From positions 6,377-70,376 of the forward strand of contig JBKJPX010000035.1 of assembly GCA_046594215.1 (NCBI GenBank): DNA of 64,000 nt, in the 5' to 3' direction. Both the position numbers and the translations under genes were made by a program. The DNA comes from Panacagrimonas sp046594215 (GTDB taxonomy: Bacteria; Pseudomonadota; Gammaproteobacteria; Nevskiales; Nevskiaceae). Under the pieces are notes generated by a model. The model had not been told where the DNA came from. It made no database searches and saw only the letters and a program-made list of their open reading frames with translations. Numbering within the stretch: the first letter of the stretch is position 1; the number at the start of each line of letters is the position of its first letter. Of this stretch, positions 25,073-33,704 are shown piece after piece.

Positions 25073-25735
25073 GTGAAGGGCCGCATCAAGGCCGCGGTGT
25101 GGCTGTTCGATCTGGACGGAACGCTGGTCGACACGGCGCCCGACCTCGGACACGCGGCGAATCTCGTGCGCGGCGAGTGCGGCCTGCCGCCGTTGCCGCT
25201 GGCCGACTATCGCCCCGCCGCCTCGTCGGGCGCGCGCGGCCTGCTCGGGATCGGTCTGGGCATGAAGCCCGATCATCCCGAATTCCCGATGCACCGGGAC
25301 AGCTTCCTCGCGCACTACCGCGCCGGTCTTTCGCGCGCGACCCGGCCCTTCCCTGGAATTCTCGAACTGCTGCTCGCCATCGAACTGCACGGCGCGCGCT
25401 GGGGCGTGGTGACCAACAAGCCCGGCTGGCTGACGCAGCCGCTGCTCGCCGACCTGCATCTCGCCACGCGCGCGGCCTGCATCGTCAGCGGCGACAGCAC
25501 GCCCAACCCGAAACCGGCGCCCGACCCGCTACTGCTTGCCTGCGAGCAGATCGGCGTCAAGCCTCGCGACTGCGTGTACGTCGGCGACGACTTGCGTGAC
25601 ATCGTCGCGGCCAAAGCCGCGAAGATGCGGTCGATCGGCGTCGGCTGGGGCTACACGGGCAGCACTCCGATCGCGGAGTGGAACGCCGACATCGTCGCGG
25701 CCACCGTGGTCGAGCTGACGTCGATCGTGGGCTGA
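25073..25735 (+). CDS. mupP: HAD family phosphatase, probable N-acetylmuramic acid 6-phosphate phosphatase MupP
   Basis: 220 residues, GTG start with a GAAGG ribosome site. HAD motif I Phe-Asp-Leu-Asp-Gly-Thr-Leu-Val-Asp-Thr (about 11-20), motif II Val-Val-Thr-Asn-Lys, and motif III/IV Lys-Pro then Tyr-Val-Gly-Asp-Asp-Leu-Arg-Asp. By sequence alone it could be phosphoglycolate phosphatase (Gph). The position directly after ubiG and before a YciK-type SDR is the same as for MupP, which in Pseudomonas dephosphorylates MurNAc-6P in the anhydromuropeptide recycling route that bypasses de novo UDP-MurNAc synthesis. MupP is therefore preferred. Confidence 0.82.
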   Translation: MKGRIKAAVWLFDLDGTLVDTAPDLGHAANLVRGECGLPPLPLADYRPAASSGARGLLGIGLGMKPDHPEFPMHRDSFLAHYRAGLSRATRPFPGILELLLAIELHGARWGVVTNKPGWLTQPLLADLHLATRAACIVSGDSTPNPKPAPDPLLLACEQIGVKPRDCVYVGDDLRDIVAAKAAKMRSIGVGWGYTGSTPIAEWNADIVAATVVELTSIVG

Positions 25736-25799
25736 CGTACCGCCGCGCACGCGCTGTTCCGGGTTCGCCTTCTCTCTTTTTCTCATCACGCACGACAAC

Positions 25800-26540
25800 G
25801 TGGCCGCCGACTTCGACTACACCGCTGCTCCGAACCTGCTGCGCAACCGCGTCATCCTGATCACGGGCGCGGGCGGCGGCCTGGGCGGCGCGCTCGCGGT
25901 GGCGTGCTCGAAGCTCGGCGCCACCGTGGTGCTCACCGGCCGCACGGTGCGCAAGCTGGAGGCGGTGTACGACCGCATCGAAGCCGCGGGCGGCACGCAG
26001 GCGGCCATCGTGCCGATGAACCTGATGACCGCGACGTGGAACGAGTACGAGGCGCTGGCCGCGACGATCGAACAGAACTTCGGCCGCCTGGACGGCCTCG
26101 TGCACGCCGCAGCGCATTTCAAGGGTTTCATGACCCTCGAAGACCTGGAGCCGCGCGACTGGCTGGACTCGCTCCAGGTGAACCTCACGGCGCCCTACAC
26201 GCTCACGCGCCTGTGCCTGCCGCTGATGCGCAAGTCGACAGATGCGTCGGTGGTGCAGGTATCGGACGACGGCGGTCGCCGCGTGCGCGCCTTCCACGGC
26301 ATCTACGGGATCACCAAGCATGCGGCGGAAACGCTGTTCGCCAGCTTTGCGCTCGAACTGCGCAAGGAGGAAGGGCTGCGTTTCAACAGCTTCGATCCGG
26401 GACCGATGCGCACGGAGTTCCGCACCAAGGGCTACGCGGGTGAATCGGCGGGCGAAACGCCGACGCCGGAATCGCGGCTGGCGCGCCTGCTGTGGTTGCT
26501 CGGGCCGGATAGTCGCGGAGTCAGCGGGCAGGCGTTCTGA
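25800..26540 (+). CDS. yciK: YciK-like short-chain oxidoreductase
   Basis: 246 residues, GTG start. N-terminal Thr-Gly-Ala-Gly-Gly-Gly-Leu-Gly cofactor loop (about 22-29), then Ala-Ala-His-Phe in place of the classical NNAG, and the active-site Tyr-Gly-Ile-Thr-Lys. The Val-Ser-Asp-Asp-Gly-Gly-Arg segment and the ending Ser-Gly-Gln-Ala-Phe are typical of YciK/COG1028-type SDRs placed after mupP. The substrate is unknown. A repeat of the CGGACGAAGTCCG family follows directly. Confidence 0.85.
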   Translation: MAADFDYTAAPNLLRNRVILITGAGGGLGGALAVACSKLGATVVLTGRTVRKLEAVYDRIEAAGGTQAAIVPMNLMTATWNEYEALAATIEQNFGRLDGLVHAAAHFKGFMTLEDLEPRDWLDSLQVNLTAPYTLTRLCLPLMRKSTDASVVQVSDDGGRRVRAFHGIYGITKHAAETLFASFALELRKEEGLRFNSFDPGPMRTEFRTKGYAGESAGETPTPESRLARLLWLLGPDSRGVSGQAF

Positions 26541-26556
26541 TCTTTTGCAGCGCGGA

Positions 26557-26604
26557 CGACGTCCGGAGCCCTTTCTCGCGAATGAGAAAACGCCCCGGAC
26601 TTCG
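26557..26604. repeat. CGGACGAAGTCCG-type palindrome, copy 2 (terminator-like)
   Basis: Arms CGACGTCCGG (26557-26566) and CCGGACTTCG (26595-26604) pair at 9 of 10 positions, and TCTC-GCGAAT-GAGA forms an inner hairpin. It lies between the convergent yciK and rluB genes and is homologous in sequence and layout to the elements at 15255 and 41949. Confidence 0.6.
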
Positions 26605-26700
26605 GCCAGCCTGCGATCGGCGTGTAAGAAGTGCAGGCTTCATCTGCTCACGCATCGTCACCTCGCACGGCGTGGGCAAACGAGAAGGCGATCGCCCAAC

Positions 26701-27852
26701 CTACCGACTTGGTCTTTTTCCAGGGCGGCTTTTTCCGCTTGACGGAAACGAGGGTCGCGACGAAGGCGCTTTCCTGGCGCCGAAGGGCTTGCCGGCCGCC
26801 GGGGCTGATTTGCGATCCTGTCGCTTCGGCTCCCGTGACGTCCGATCCTGCCGCGGCGGCTCGGCCGAATTGCGCGCGAAAGGCTTGGCCGCCGCGGGCC
26901 TTGCGCCGGCCGCCTTCTTGGCACCAGCCGCCTTCTTGCGAGCGGGCGCTTCATCACCCTTCGGCGCCGCACGCGATCGCTTGCCGTCGCCAGCGGGCTT
27001 GCCACGCCCCGGAGAAACCACGTCCTCGTCCCTTCGCGGCGCCCGCGTCGGGTAGTGACGTTCAGGGGCACCGGAAATCTTCCGCGTCGGATCGGGCGTA
27101 TCGAGCTTCACCGCCTGCAGCAGCGCCTGCATCTCGTCGGGCGTCGCCTCGCGGTAGCTGCCGGCCTTGATGCCCCGTCCGAGCTGCACCGGACCGTAGG
27201 CGATGCGGATCAAGCGGCTGACCTGCATGTCCACCGCTTCGAACAAACGGCGAACGATGCGGTTGCGACCCTCGCGCATCTTGATCTCGTACCAGCGGTT
27301 GGCCGCGCCTTCGGCGTCCTCGGCATCCGGGGGATCGGCGGATTTCAGCGACTCGCACTTCGCAGGACCGTCCTCGAGCTCCACGCCCTTGAGCAGGCGC
27401 TTGCGGATCTCGTCCGTCATCTCGCCGAGCACGCGCACGGCATACGTGCGCGTGACCTCGAAACTCGGATGGGTCAGGCGGCGCGCCAGCTCGCCGTCGG
27501 TGGTCATCAGCAGCAGGCCCGAGGTGTTGATGTCGAGACGGCCCACCGCGATCCAGCGTCCGGTCTGCAATTCAGGCAGCTTGCGGAACACCGTGCGTCG
27601 GCCGTCCGGGTCGTCGCGCGTCACCAGTTCGCCGGTCTTCTTGCGGAACAGGATCACGCGCACCGGCCCGGCCTTGCGGGCCAGTGCCACGAGGCGGCCG
27701 TCGACGCGCACGTGATCGTCGTGGTTGATCTTCTGCCCGACCTCGGCCGGGCGGCCGTTCACGGTGATACGACCTTCGCCGATCCAGTCCTCGATCGCAC
27801 GGCGACTGGCGATGCCGGCGGTGGCGAGCAGCTTCTGGATTCGTTCGGACAC
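26701..27852 (-). CDS. rluB: 23S rRNA pseudouridine synthase RluB
   Basis: 383 residues. N-terminal S4 RNA-binding domain (about 1-55), then the RsuA/RluB catalytic domain (about 63-245) with the catalytic Asp107 in Gly-Arg-Leu-Asp-Ile-Asn-Thr-Ser-Gly. Converts U2605 (E. coli numbering) of 23S rRNA to pseudouridine. A long low-complexity tail (about 270-383) rich in Lys, Arg, Pro and Ala follows, as in many RluB proteins, probably for RNA binding. Last gene of the scpA-scpB-rluB group, 15 bases after scpB. Confidence 0.93.
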   Translation of the reverse strand: MSERIQKLLATAGIASRRAIEDWIGEGRITVNGRPAEVGQKINHDDHVRVDGRLVALARKAGPVRVILFRKKTGELVTRDDPDGRRTVFRKLPELQTGRWIAVGRLDINTSGLLLMTTDGELARRLTHPSFEVTRTYAVRVLGEMTDEIRKRLLKGVELEDGPAKCESLKSADPPDAEDAEGAANRWYEIKMREGRNRIVRRLFEAVDMQVSRLIRIAYGPVQLGRGIKAGSYREATPDEMQALLQAVKLDTPDPTRKISGAPERHYPTRAPRRDEDVVSPGRGKPAGDGKRSRAAPKGDEAPARKKAAGAKKAAGARPAAAKPFARNSAEPPRQDRTSREPKRQDRKSAPAAGKPFGARKAPSSRPSFPSSGKSRPGKRPSR

Positions 27853-27867
27853 GGTTCGTCGGCAGCT

Positions 27868-28647
27868 CTAGTGCAGCGTGGCTTTGTCGGGCGCTTCGCC
27901 CGGCGCGGCCGGGTCCCCGGCTTCGTCCAATTTGTCCTCGGCCGTCGCTTCCGCCGCCTCGTCCTCCTCGTCGATCTCGGCCGCGGCCTTGTCCACGGCC
28001 TGCTCGGCCGCCTGGCCCAGGCGCGCGAGCGCGGCGTCGAGCTGGTCGAGATCCTTGATCTCGGGCAGCGACGGGAGCTGGTCGAGCGAGCGCAGGTTGA
28101 AGTCGTCGAGGAACTGGTGCGTGGTGCCGAACAGCGCCGGACGTCCCGGGACTTCCCTGACGCCCAGCTCGCGGATCCAGCCGCGCTCGAGCAGCGTGCG
28201 CAGGATGTTTGTGGACACGGCCACGCCGCGTACATCCTCGATCTCGCCGCGCGTGATCGGTTGGCGGTAGCAGATCAGCGCCAGCGTCTCGAGCAGCGCA
28301 CGCGAATACTTCGGCGGCTTCTCCTGCCACAGGCGACCGACCCACTCGGCGTAATCGGCCTTCACCTGCAGGCGAAAACCGCTGCCCACTTCTCGCAGCT
28401 CGGTGGCGCCGTGCGCCACGCGCCCGGCCAGCTGGTCGAGCGCCGCGCGCAGGTCCTTCTTCGTCGCGCCGAGCTCCGGGCCCAGCAGGCGCGACAGCTG
28501 GTCGAGCGACAGCGGGGAGTCCGACGCCAGCAACAGGGCTTCGAGGATGTGCTCGAGGCGCGTCAGCGCGGCGGGATCGGTGGCGGCTTCCGAAACCGGA
28601 AGCTCGGCCTGGCTCGCGTTTTCTTCTTCGGTCGGGGTGTCGTTCAT
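27868..28647 (-). CDS. scpB: Segregation and condensation protein B
   Basis: 259 residues. Two winged-helix domains (about 25-185) with the ScpB signatures Ala-Leu-Leu-Leu-Ala-Ser-Asp-x-Pro-Leu-Ser and Leu-Ala-Leu-Ile-Cys-Tyr-Arg-Gln-Pro-Ile-Thr-Arg-Gly-Glu-Ile-Glu, followed by an acidic, disordered Glu/Asp/Ala-rich tail. Works with ScpA and Smc in chromosome condensation and segregation. Separated from scpA by 51 bases. Confidence 0.95.
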   Translation of the reverse strand: MNDTPTEEENASQAELPVSEAATDPAALTRLEHILEALLLASDSPLSLDQLSRLLGPELGATKKDLRAALDQLAGRVAHGATELREVGSGFRLQVKADYAEWVGRLWQEKPPKYSRALLETLALICYRQPITRGEIEDVRGVAVSTNILRTLLERGWIRELGVREVPGRPALFGTTHQFLDDFNLRSLDQLPSLPEIKDLDQLDAALARLGQAAEQAVDKAAAEIDEEDEAAEATAEDKLDEAGDPAAPGEAPDKATLH

Positions 28648-28698
28648 CTGGATCTTCCGATCTCTTCGAGTCCCGCTCCCCGCAGGCGGGGGCCGGCC

Positions 28699-29574
28699 TC
28701 ACTGGCTGTTGAAATCATCGTCGAGCTCCTGGCTGACCTCGACGTACTCGCGCGGCCTGGCCGCACCAATCATCACTTCCGCGAACGGACCGTCCTGCTC
28801 CAGGTCGATCATCGACAGCTTCACCATCTCGAGCAGCGCGAGCAGGCAGACCACCACGCCCATGCGGCCCTCGTCCGGATCGCAGAGATCGGCGAACCGC
28901 TGCCGCCCGCCGCTCACGCGCTCCAGGATGTGCGTCATGCGTTCCCGCACCGACAGCGGTTCTCGCGTGATCTGGTGGCGCGTGAACAACTCCGCACGCA
29001 GCATCACCTCGCGGAACGCCAGCATCAACTCGTGCAAACCCGGTCTAGGCAAGGGCGCATCGCTTGGCACGATTTCGGGACGTGCAGATGCACGATGGAG
29101 TTCGCGACCCATCCGTGGCAGTGCGTCGATGTTCTCGGCCGCTACCTTGAAGCGCTCGTATTCCTGCAGACGACGCACGAGCTCCATGCGCGGATCGGAG
29201 ACGTCTTCCTCCTCCGTCATCTGGCGCGGCAGCAGGATGCGCGACTTGATTTCGGCCAGCAGCGCGGCCATGAGCAGGTATTCCGCGGCCAGCTCCAGCC
29301 GCATGTCCTGCATCAGGGCGATGTACTGCATGTACTGCTGCGTGATCTTGAGAACCGGGATGTCGAGGATGTTGAGGTTCTGGCGCCGGATCAGGTACAG
29401 CAGCAGATCGAGCGGACCTTCGAAGGCCTCGAGGATGACCTCCAGCGCGTCCGGCGGGATGTACAGATCCTCCGGCATCTTCTCCATCGGCTGGCCGTTG
29501 ACCATGACGTGTCGATCGGCGTCGCTGGCCAGCGGCAATTCGGGGGCCTCGACCACGGCATCGGATTCGTTCAC
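28699..29574 (-). CDS. scpA: Segregation and condensation protein A
   Basis: 291 residues from the GTG at 29574, which overlaps the stop of the acetyltransferase gene (GTGA); an ATG some 27 codons later is an alternative. Kleisin of the Smc complex. The N-terminal motif Phe-Glu-Gly-Pro-Leu-Asp-Leu-Leu-Leu-Tyr-Leu-Ile (about 47-58) is the Smc-neck binding helix, and the C-terminal winged helix binds the Smc head. Much longer open frames in this phase are extensions into the neighbour. Confidence 0.93.
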   Translation of the reverse strand: MNESDAVVEAPELPLASDADRHVMVNGQPMEKMPEDLYIPPDALEVILEAFEGPLDLLLYLIRRQNLNILDIPVLKITQQYMQYIALMQDMRLELAAEYLLMAALLAEIKSRILLPRQMTEEEDVSDPRMELVRRLQEYERFKVAAENIDALPRMGRELHRASARPEIVPSDAPLPRPGLHELMLAFREVMLRAELFTRHQITREPLSVRERMTHILERVSGGRQRFADLCDPDEGRMGVVVCLLALLEMVKLSMIDLEQDGPFAEVMIGAARPREYVEVSQELDDDFNSQ

Positions 29575-30032
29575 GACGTCTTTTGCTCCGGTGCGAGCTG
29601 GAATTGCCAGAGGAGGCCGTCTTCCGGGTGCTCGATCTCGCGCTCGAACGCGAAGCCCTGCTTGCGCAGGATCGAGATGGAAGCGTTCTCCTTCGGCAGC
29701 GTCTGCGCGGTCACGGTTATCTCCGGATCGGCGTTTCGCGCGATCTGCACCAGTTGGCGCGCCATCTCGGCGGCGATGCCACGACCCTCGTACTCGGGGA
29801 AGGTCATGTAGGCGATCTCGACGCGGCCATCCTTCGGTGGCGAAGTGAACGCGCAGGCGCCGACGACGTCGCCGTCGCGATCGGCGAGATAGCCGATCCA
29901 CGGCGGGTGGAATCCGGTGGCCTCGTAGAGATGGGCGGTGCCCTCGAGCACGTCGCGACCTGCCGGCGGAATCGCGCCGGGGCAGCGCGCCGGCGTGCCG
30001 TCCGCGCCGATCTCGATCAGCCGCAGCTTCAT
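29571..30032 (-). CDS. GNAT family N-acetyltransferase
   Basis: 153 residues from the ATG at 30032, overlapping the trpS stop (ATGA). The acetyl-CoA binding motif appears as Glu-Tyr-Glu-Gly-Arg-Gly-Ile-Ala-Ala-Glu (about 92-101), preceded by the beta-4 strand Val-Glu-Ile-Ala-Tyr-Met-Thr-Phe. The ending resembles the RimJ-like subgroup (Asn-Ala-Ser-Ile-Ser-Ile-Leu-Arg-Lys-x-Gly-Phe). Substrate unknown. It is translationally coupled between trpS and scpA, so it belongs to the housekeeping operon. Confidence 0.85.
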   Translation of the reverse strand: MKLRLIEIGADGTPARCPGAIPPAGRDVLEGTAHLYEATGFHPPWIGYLADRDGDVVGACAFTSPPKDGRVEIAYMTFPEYEGRGIAAEMARQLVQIARNADPEITVTAQTLPKENASISILRKQGFAFEREIEHPEDGLLWQFQLAPEQKTS

Positions 30033-31066
30033 TCGGCGATGAACCCGAGCGACTCGTGCACGCGCGTGAGCGTGGCGTCCGCCCTGACCTGCGCACGGCC
30101 GGCGCCGTCGCGCAGGACGCGGACCAGGCCCGCCTCGTCGGCGCGCAGTTCGTTGTAACGCGCCTGCACGGGCTCGAGACACCCGACCACCGCTTCGGCC
30201 ACCGCGCTCTTGAGCTTGCCGTAACCCTGTCCGTTGTACGCGGCCGCGATGGCGTCCATCGATTCGCCCGTGGTGGCGGCCAGAATCGACATCAGGTTGG
30301 AGACGCCGGGCTTTTCCCTGAGGTCGTATCGCACCTCGTTGCCGAGGTCGGTCACGGCGCGCTTGAGCTTGCGCACGATCGTATCCGGCGGGTCGAGCAG
30401 ATAGATCGCGTCGGTTTCGGCGTCGCCGGACTTGCTCATCTTCGCGGTGGGATCCTGCAGGCCCATGATGCGCGCGCCCACCGGCGGGATCATCGGCTCG
30501 GGCACGACAAAGATCGGCGCCTTGGGCGTGCCGTGCGCGTTGTTGAAGCGGATCGCCACGTCGCGCGTGAGTTCCAGGTGCTGCTTCTGGTCGTCGCCCA
30601 CCGGCACGCCGGTGGCGTCGTACAAGAGGATGTCCGCGGCCATCAAAACGGGATAGTCGAACAGGCCCGCGTTGATGTTGTCGACGTTCTTCGCGCTCTT
30701 GTCCTTGAACTGCGTCATGCGATTCAGCTCGCCCATCTGCGTGTAGCAGTTGAGCACCCAGGACAGGCGCGCGTGCGCGGCGACGTGGCTCTGCACGAAC
30801 AGCACGTTTTTCACCGGGTCCAGGCCGCAGGCCAGGTACAGCGAGATGAATTCCAGGCAGCGGTCGCGCAGCACCTTGGGATCCTGGCGCACCGTGATCG
30901 CGTGGAGGTCTACCAGCATGTAGTGGCAGTCGTGCGTTTCCGATAGCGGCACCCAGTTCTTGATGGCGCCCAGGTAGTTGCCGAGCGTCAGGCGACCGGA
31001 CGGCTGAATGCCGGAAAGGACGACGGGGCGCTTCTTGCTGTTGTCGGGGTTCGATGAAATGTTCAC
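30029..31066 (-). CDS. trpS: Tryptophanyl-tRNA synthetase
   Basis: 345 residues from a GTG at 31066, 14 bases after the M50 protease gene; no strong ribosome site is seen, so the exact start is less certain. Class I synthetase: the HIGH-equivalent Pro-Ser-Gly-Arg-Leu-Thr-Leu-Gly-Asn (about 20-28) and the Lys-Met-Ser-Lys-Ser loop (about 204-208) are intact. Charges tRNA-Trp. The M50-trpS-scpA-scpB-rluB order is conserved in related gammaproteobacteria. Confidence 0.94.
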   Translation of the reverse strand: MNISSNPDNSKKRPVVLSGIQPSGRLTLGNYLGAIKNWVPLSETHDCHYMLVDLHAITVRQDPKVLRDRCLEFISLYLACGLDPVKNVLFVQSHVAAHARLSWVLNCYTQMGELNRMTQFKDKSAKNVDNINAGLFDYPVLMAADILLYDATGVPVGDDQKQHLELTRDVAIRFNNAHGTPKAPIFVVPEPMIPPVGARIMGLQDPTAKMSKSGDAETDAIYLLDPPDTIVRKLKRAVTDLGNEVRYDLREKPGVSNLMSILAATTGESMDAIAAAYNGQGYGKLKSAVAEAVVGCLEPVQARYNELRADEAGLVRVLRDGAGRAQVRADATLTRVHESLGFIAE

Positions 31067-31080
31067 GACGCGGATCAGGT

Positions 31081-31749
31081 TTATTCGGTCACGTCGACGC
31101 CGATGGAGGCATAGACCAGGCCTTCGACGAGGGAGAGCGGCACCGTGAGGATCTGGCCGAGCACGCCGGTGGCGAGCAGGCCGATCAGGATCACCATGCC
31201 CCAGGGCTCGACGCGCGAGAGCGGCAGCGCCAGCGAGCGCGGCAGCAGGCCCACGGCGATGCGCCCCCCGTCGAGCGGCGGCAGCGGAATGAGGTTCAGG
31301 ACCATGAGCACCACGTTGATGCCGACGCCGGCGATGCTCATGTCGCGCAGCAGCGTCCACCCGCCCTCGGGCGAGCCGGCCGTCGCATAGGTCCACAGGC
31401 CGAAGGCCCAGCCAAAGGCCATCGCCAGGTTCGAGACCGGTCCGGCCGCCGCGACCAGGGCCATGTCGCGCCGCGGCGAGCGCAGCTTGCGAAAGTCCAC
31501 GGGCACGGGCTTGGCCCAGCCGAACAGGAAGGGACTGCCCAGCAGCAGCAGCGCCAGGGGCAGCACGACGGTGCCGATCGGATCGACGTGGCGGATGGGA
31601 TTGAGCGTCAGGCGGCCCGCGCGCTCGGCCGTATCGTCGCCGTAGTGGCGCGCGACGAACCCATGCGCCACTTCATGGACGGTGATCGCCGACACGACAG
31701 GGACTGCCCAGATCGCGATCTGCTGGGCCAGGAGGGAAAGATCAGGCAT
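31081..31749 (-). CDS. Site-2 protease family zinc metalloprotease (M50)
   Basis: 222 residues, about five membrane segments (about 8-30, 60-80, 97-122, 138-158, 180-205). Zinc ligands and catalytic Glu are in His-Glu-Val-Ala-His (H25, E26, H29); the third ligand is Asp160 in Leu-Ile-Pro-Leu-Pro-Pro-Leu-Asp-Gly. This compact form without PDZ or CBS domains is the YwhC/M50B-like type that cleaves within membranes; substrates are unknown. Usually found directly upstream of trpS. Confidence 0.9.
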   Translation of the reverse strand: MPDLSLLAQQIAIWAVPVVSAITVHEVAHGFVARHYGDDTAERAGRLTLNPIRHVDPIGTVVLPLALLLLGSPFLFGWAKPVPVDFRKLRSPRRDMALVAAAGPVSNLAMAFGWAFGLWTYATAGSPEGGWTLLRDMSIAGVGINVVLMVLNLIPLPPLDGGRIAVGLLPRSLALPLSRVEPWGMVILIGLLATGVLGQILTVPLSLVEGLVYASIGVDVTE

Positions 31750-31802
31750 CGCCCATTATCGCCCATCCTCCATGCGGTCCGGACGAAGGAAGCGACCCGT
31801 GC

Positions 31803-32231
31803 CTAGGTGTTCTTCCAGGGGTTGGCTGCGTCCCCTCGACGGTCCCTGCCGGCCCTGCGGTCGGACTTGTCCTCGAAGCGCAGCTGCTCGCGGCGATCGT
31901 GGTCGACCCGCCGAACCGTGGTGCGGCGGTCCACGACGCGCATCCAGGCGCACTTGCAGGTCTGCGGGTGATCGCAGGTTTCCAGCGGGATGCGCGGGAT
32001 CTTGCCCTCCGGGTACCAGACGGACTCAATCCGTCGAATGGCCGCGCAGCAGTCGGCGCCCGGATTGATCATGCGACCCGGACGACGCTCCGGACCGGCT
32101 GCCTGGGGTTCATGAGGTGCGGCGGGCTCCGCCGCGACGCGTTTGGAAGCCGGTTTTCCACGCACGCGCCGCCAGTACCAGTAACCCGCGCCGCCAACCG
32201 CCAGCACGAAAATCAGCAGAACCAAGCCCAT
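31803..32231 (-). CDS. Small membrane-anchored Cys-rich protein, function unknown
   Basis: 142 residues with a GAGGAG ribosome site. One N-terminal membrane helix (about 2-20), a basic stop-transfer Arg-Arg-Val-Arg-Gly-Lys, then a soluble domain of about 90 residues. Five cysteines form the pattern Cys-Cys (61-62) and Cys-x5-Cys-x-Cys (about 86, 92, 94), suggesting a metal or Fe-S site. The C-terminal half is very rich in Arg and Asp. Not assigned to a family. Sits between yciO and the M50 protease on the same strand. Confidence 0.7.
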   Translation of the reverse strand: MGLVLLIFVLAVGGAGYWYWRRVRGKPASKRVAAEPAAPHEPQAAGPERRPGRMINPGADCCAAIRRIESVWYPEGKIPRIPLETCDHPQTCKCAWMRVVDRRTTVRRVDHDRREQLRFEDKSDRRAGRDRRGDAANPWKNT

Positions 32232-32431
32232 TAATTTTGCTCCTCGCGGACCGGTGACGCGTACGCGCTGTCCCGACCGGCTGTTCTATGTTTTCCCCTG
32301 GCTATGGTGGCACAGCCCACCCATGCGCCGCCTGATGCGGCTTTCGGTGACACCCTGGTCCCCCGGACCCGCGCGCCGCTCGCTTGCGGGGCCATGCCTT
32401 GGCCACGCCCCGACGCGACGACCGCGTTCGC

Positions 32432-33055
32432 TCAGAGCCCCAGGCGACCCGTATCGCCCTTGCCTTGGCGCACCAGCACCGGGGTCTCGCCACTCAGGTC
32501 CACGATCGTCGTCGGCTCGGTGCCGCAGAAGCCGCCGTCGATCACGACGTCGACCGCCGCATCGAGTTCCGCCCGGAAATCGCCTGGCTCGGCGACAGGG
32601 TCGCTCGACCCCGGAAAGATCAGGGTGCAGCTGATCAGCGGTTCACCGAGCGTGTCGAGCAGGGCCTGCGCCACGACGTGCTCGGGCACGCGAATGCCGA
32701 TGGTCTTGCGCTTCTCGTGCGCGACGCGGCGGGGCAGCTCTTTCGTCGCGTTGAGGATGAAGGTGTACGGTCCCGGCGTGTGCTGCCGCAAGGTGCGGAA
32801 CTGCCAGTTGTCCACGCGCGCGTAGGTCGCGATCTCCGAAAGGTCGCGGCAGACCAGCGTGAACTGGTGGTGGCGGTCGAACTGGCGGATGCGGCGAAGC
32901 CGCTCGGTGGCGTCGCGATCCTCGAGCTGGCAGCCCAGCGCGTAGCAGGAGTCGGTCGGGTACGCGATCACGGCACCCTGTCGAAGACGCACGGCGACCT
33001 GCGCCAACGTGCGCTTCTGCGGGTTCACTGGGTGAATTTCGAACCAATCGGCCAC
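32432..33055 (-). CDS. yciO: YciO/Sua5/YrdC family protein
   Basis: 207 residues. YrdC fold with the nucleotide-binding Ile-Ala-Tyr-Pro-Thr-Asp-Ser-Cys-Tyr-Ala-Leu-Gly near 30-41 and Gly-Pro-Tyr-Thr-Phe-Ile-Leu mid-protein. The N-terminal Ile-His-Pro-x-Asn-Pro-Gln-Lys-Arg separates the YciO group from TsaC. Related TsaC/Sua5 make threonylcarbamoyl-AMP for tRNA t6A; the role of YciO itself is less settled. Divergent from yciB. Confidence 0.88.
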   Translation of the reverse strand: MADWFEIHPVNPQKRTLAQVAVRLRQGAVIAYPTDSCYALGCQLEDRDATERLRRIRQFDRHHQFTLVCRDLSEIATYARVDNWQFRTLRQHTPGPYTFILNATKELPRRVAHEKRKTIGIRVPEHVVAQALLDTLGEPLISCTLIFPGSSDPVAEPGDFRAELDAAVDVVIDGGFCGTEPTTIVDLSGETPVLVRQGKGDTGRLGL

Positions 33056-33143
33056 GCGCGAATCTTCCTGATAGTGCCTGTGGAGAAGCTGAACACGGCC
33101 GGATCGACGGCGTCGCGGGCGGGCAGCCTCCTATAATGCCCCA

Positions 33144-33695
33144 ATGAAATCCATGATCGACCTGCTGCCCGGCCTGCTGTTCCTGGTGGCGCTGTTCGTC
33201 GGCGACATCTACAAGGCCACCGCCGTGCTGATGGGCTCGCTGGTGCTGCTGGCGGCCTGGCATTGGTGGAAGGACGGCAAGCCGCACAAGCTGCACACCT
33301 TCAGCGCCGTGGTGGTGGTGATCCTGGGCAGCGTCACCCTGCTGGTCCACGATGCGAGCTTCGTGAAGTACAAGACCACCGTGGTCAACGGCATCATCGC
33401 CCTGGCCTTCCTGGGATCGCACCTGATCGGCGACAAGGTGCTGCTGCAGCGCATCCCGCAGCAGATGATGGTCATGCCCGACCACGTGTGGCGGCGCGTG
33501 AACCTGGCCTGGGCCGGCTTCTTCGCCACCATCGCCGTGCTCAACCTGTACGTGATGCACAACTTCGACGATCGCGCCTGGGGGCTGTTCAAGACCTTCG
33601 GGGTGAGCGGCCTGATGTTCGTGTTCATGCTCGCCCACCTGCCCTTCGTGTCGCGCTACATGGTGACCGAAGAGCCGCCGCCGAACGCTGGCTGA
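33144..33695 (+). CDS. yciB: Inner membrane protein YciB (intracellular septation protein A)
   Basis: 183 residues, five hydrophobic segments. Starts Met-Lys-Ser-Met-Ile-Asp-Leu-Leu-Pro-Gly-Leu-Leu-Phe, the family signature, and carries Ser-Val-Thr-Leu-Leu-x-His-Asp and Pro-x-His-Val-Trp-Arg-Arg-Val-Asn. YciB affects cell envelope synthesis and division. First gene of a yciB-yciI-bolA operon. Confidence 0.93.
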   Translation: MKSMIDLLPGLLFLVALFVGDIYKATAVLMGSLVLLAAWHWWKDGKPHKLHTFSAVVVVILGSVTLLVHDASFVKYKTTVVNGIIALAFLGSHLIGDKVLLQRIPQQMMVMPDHVWRRVNLAWAGFFATIAVLNLYVMHNFDDRAWGLFKTFGVSGLMFVFMLAHLPFVSRYMVTEEPPPNAG

Positions 33696-33704
33696 GGCCC
33701 GCTC

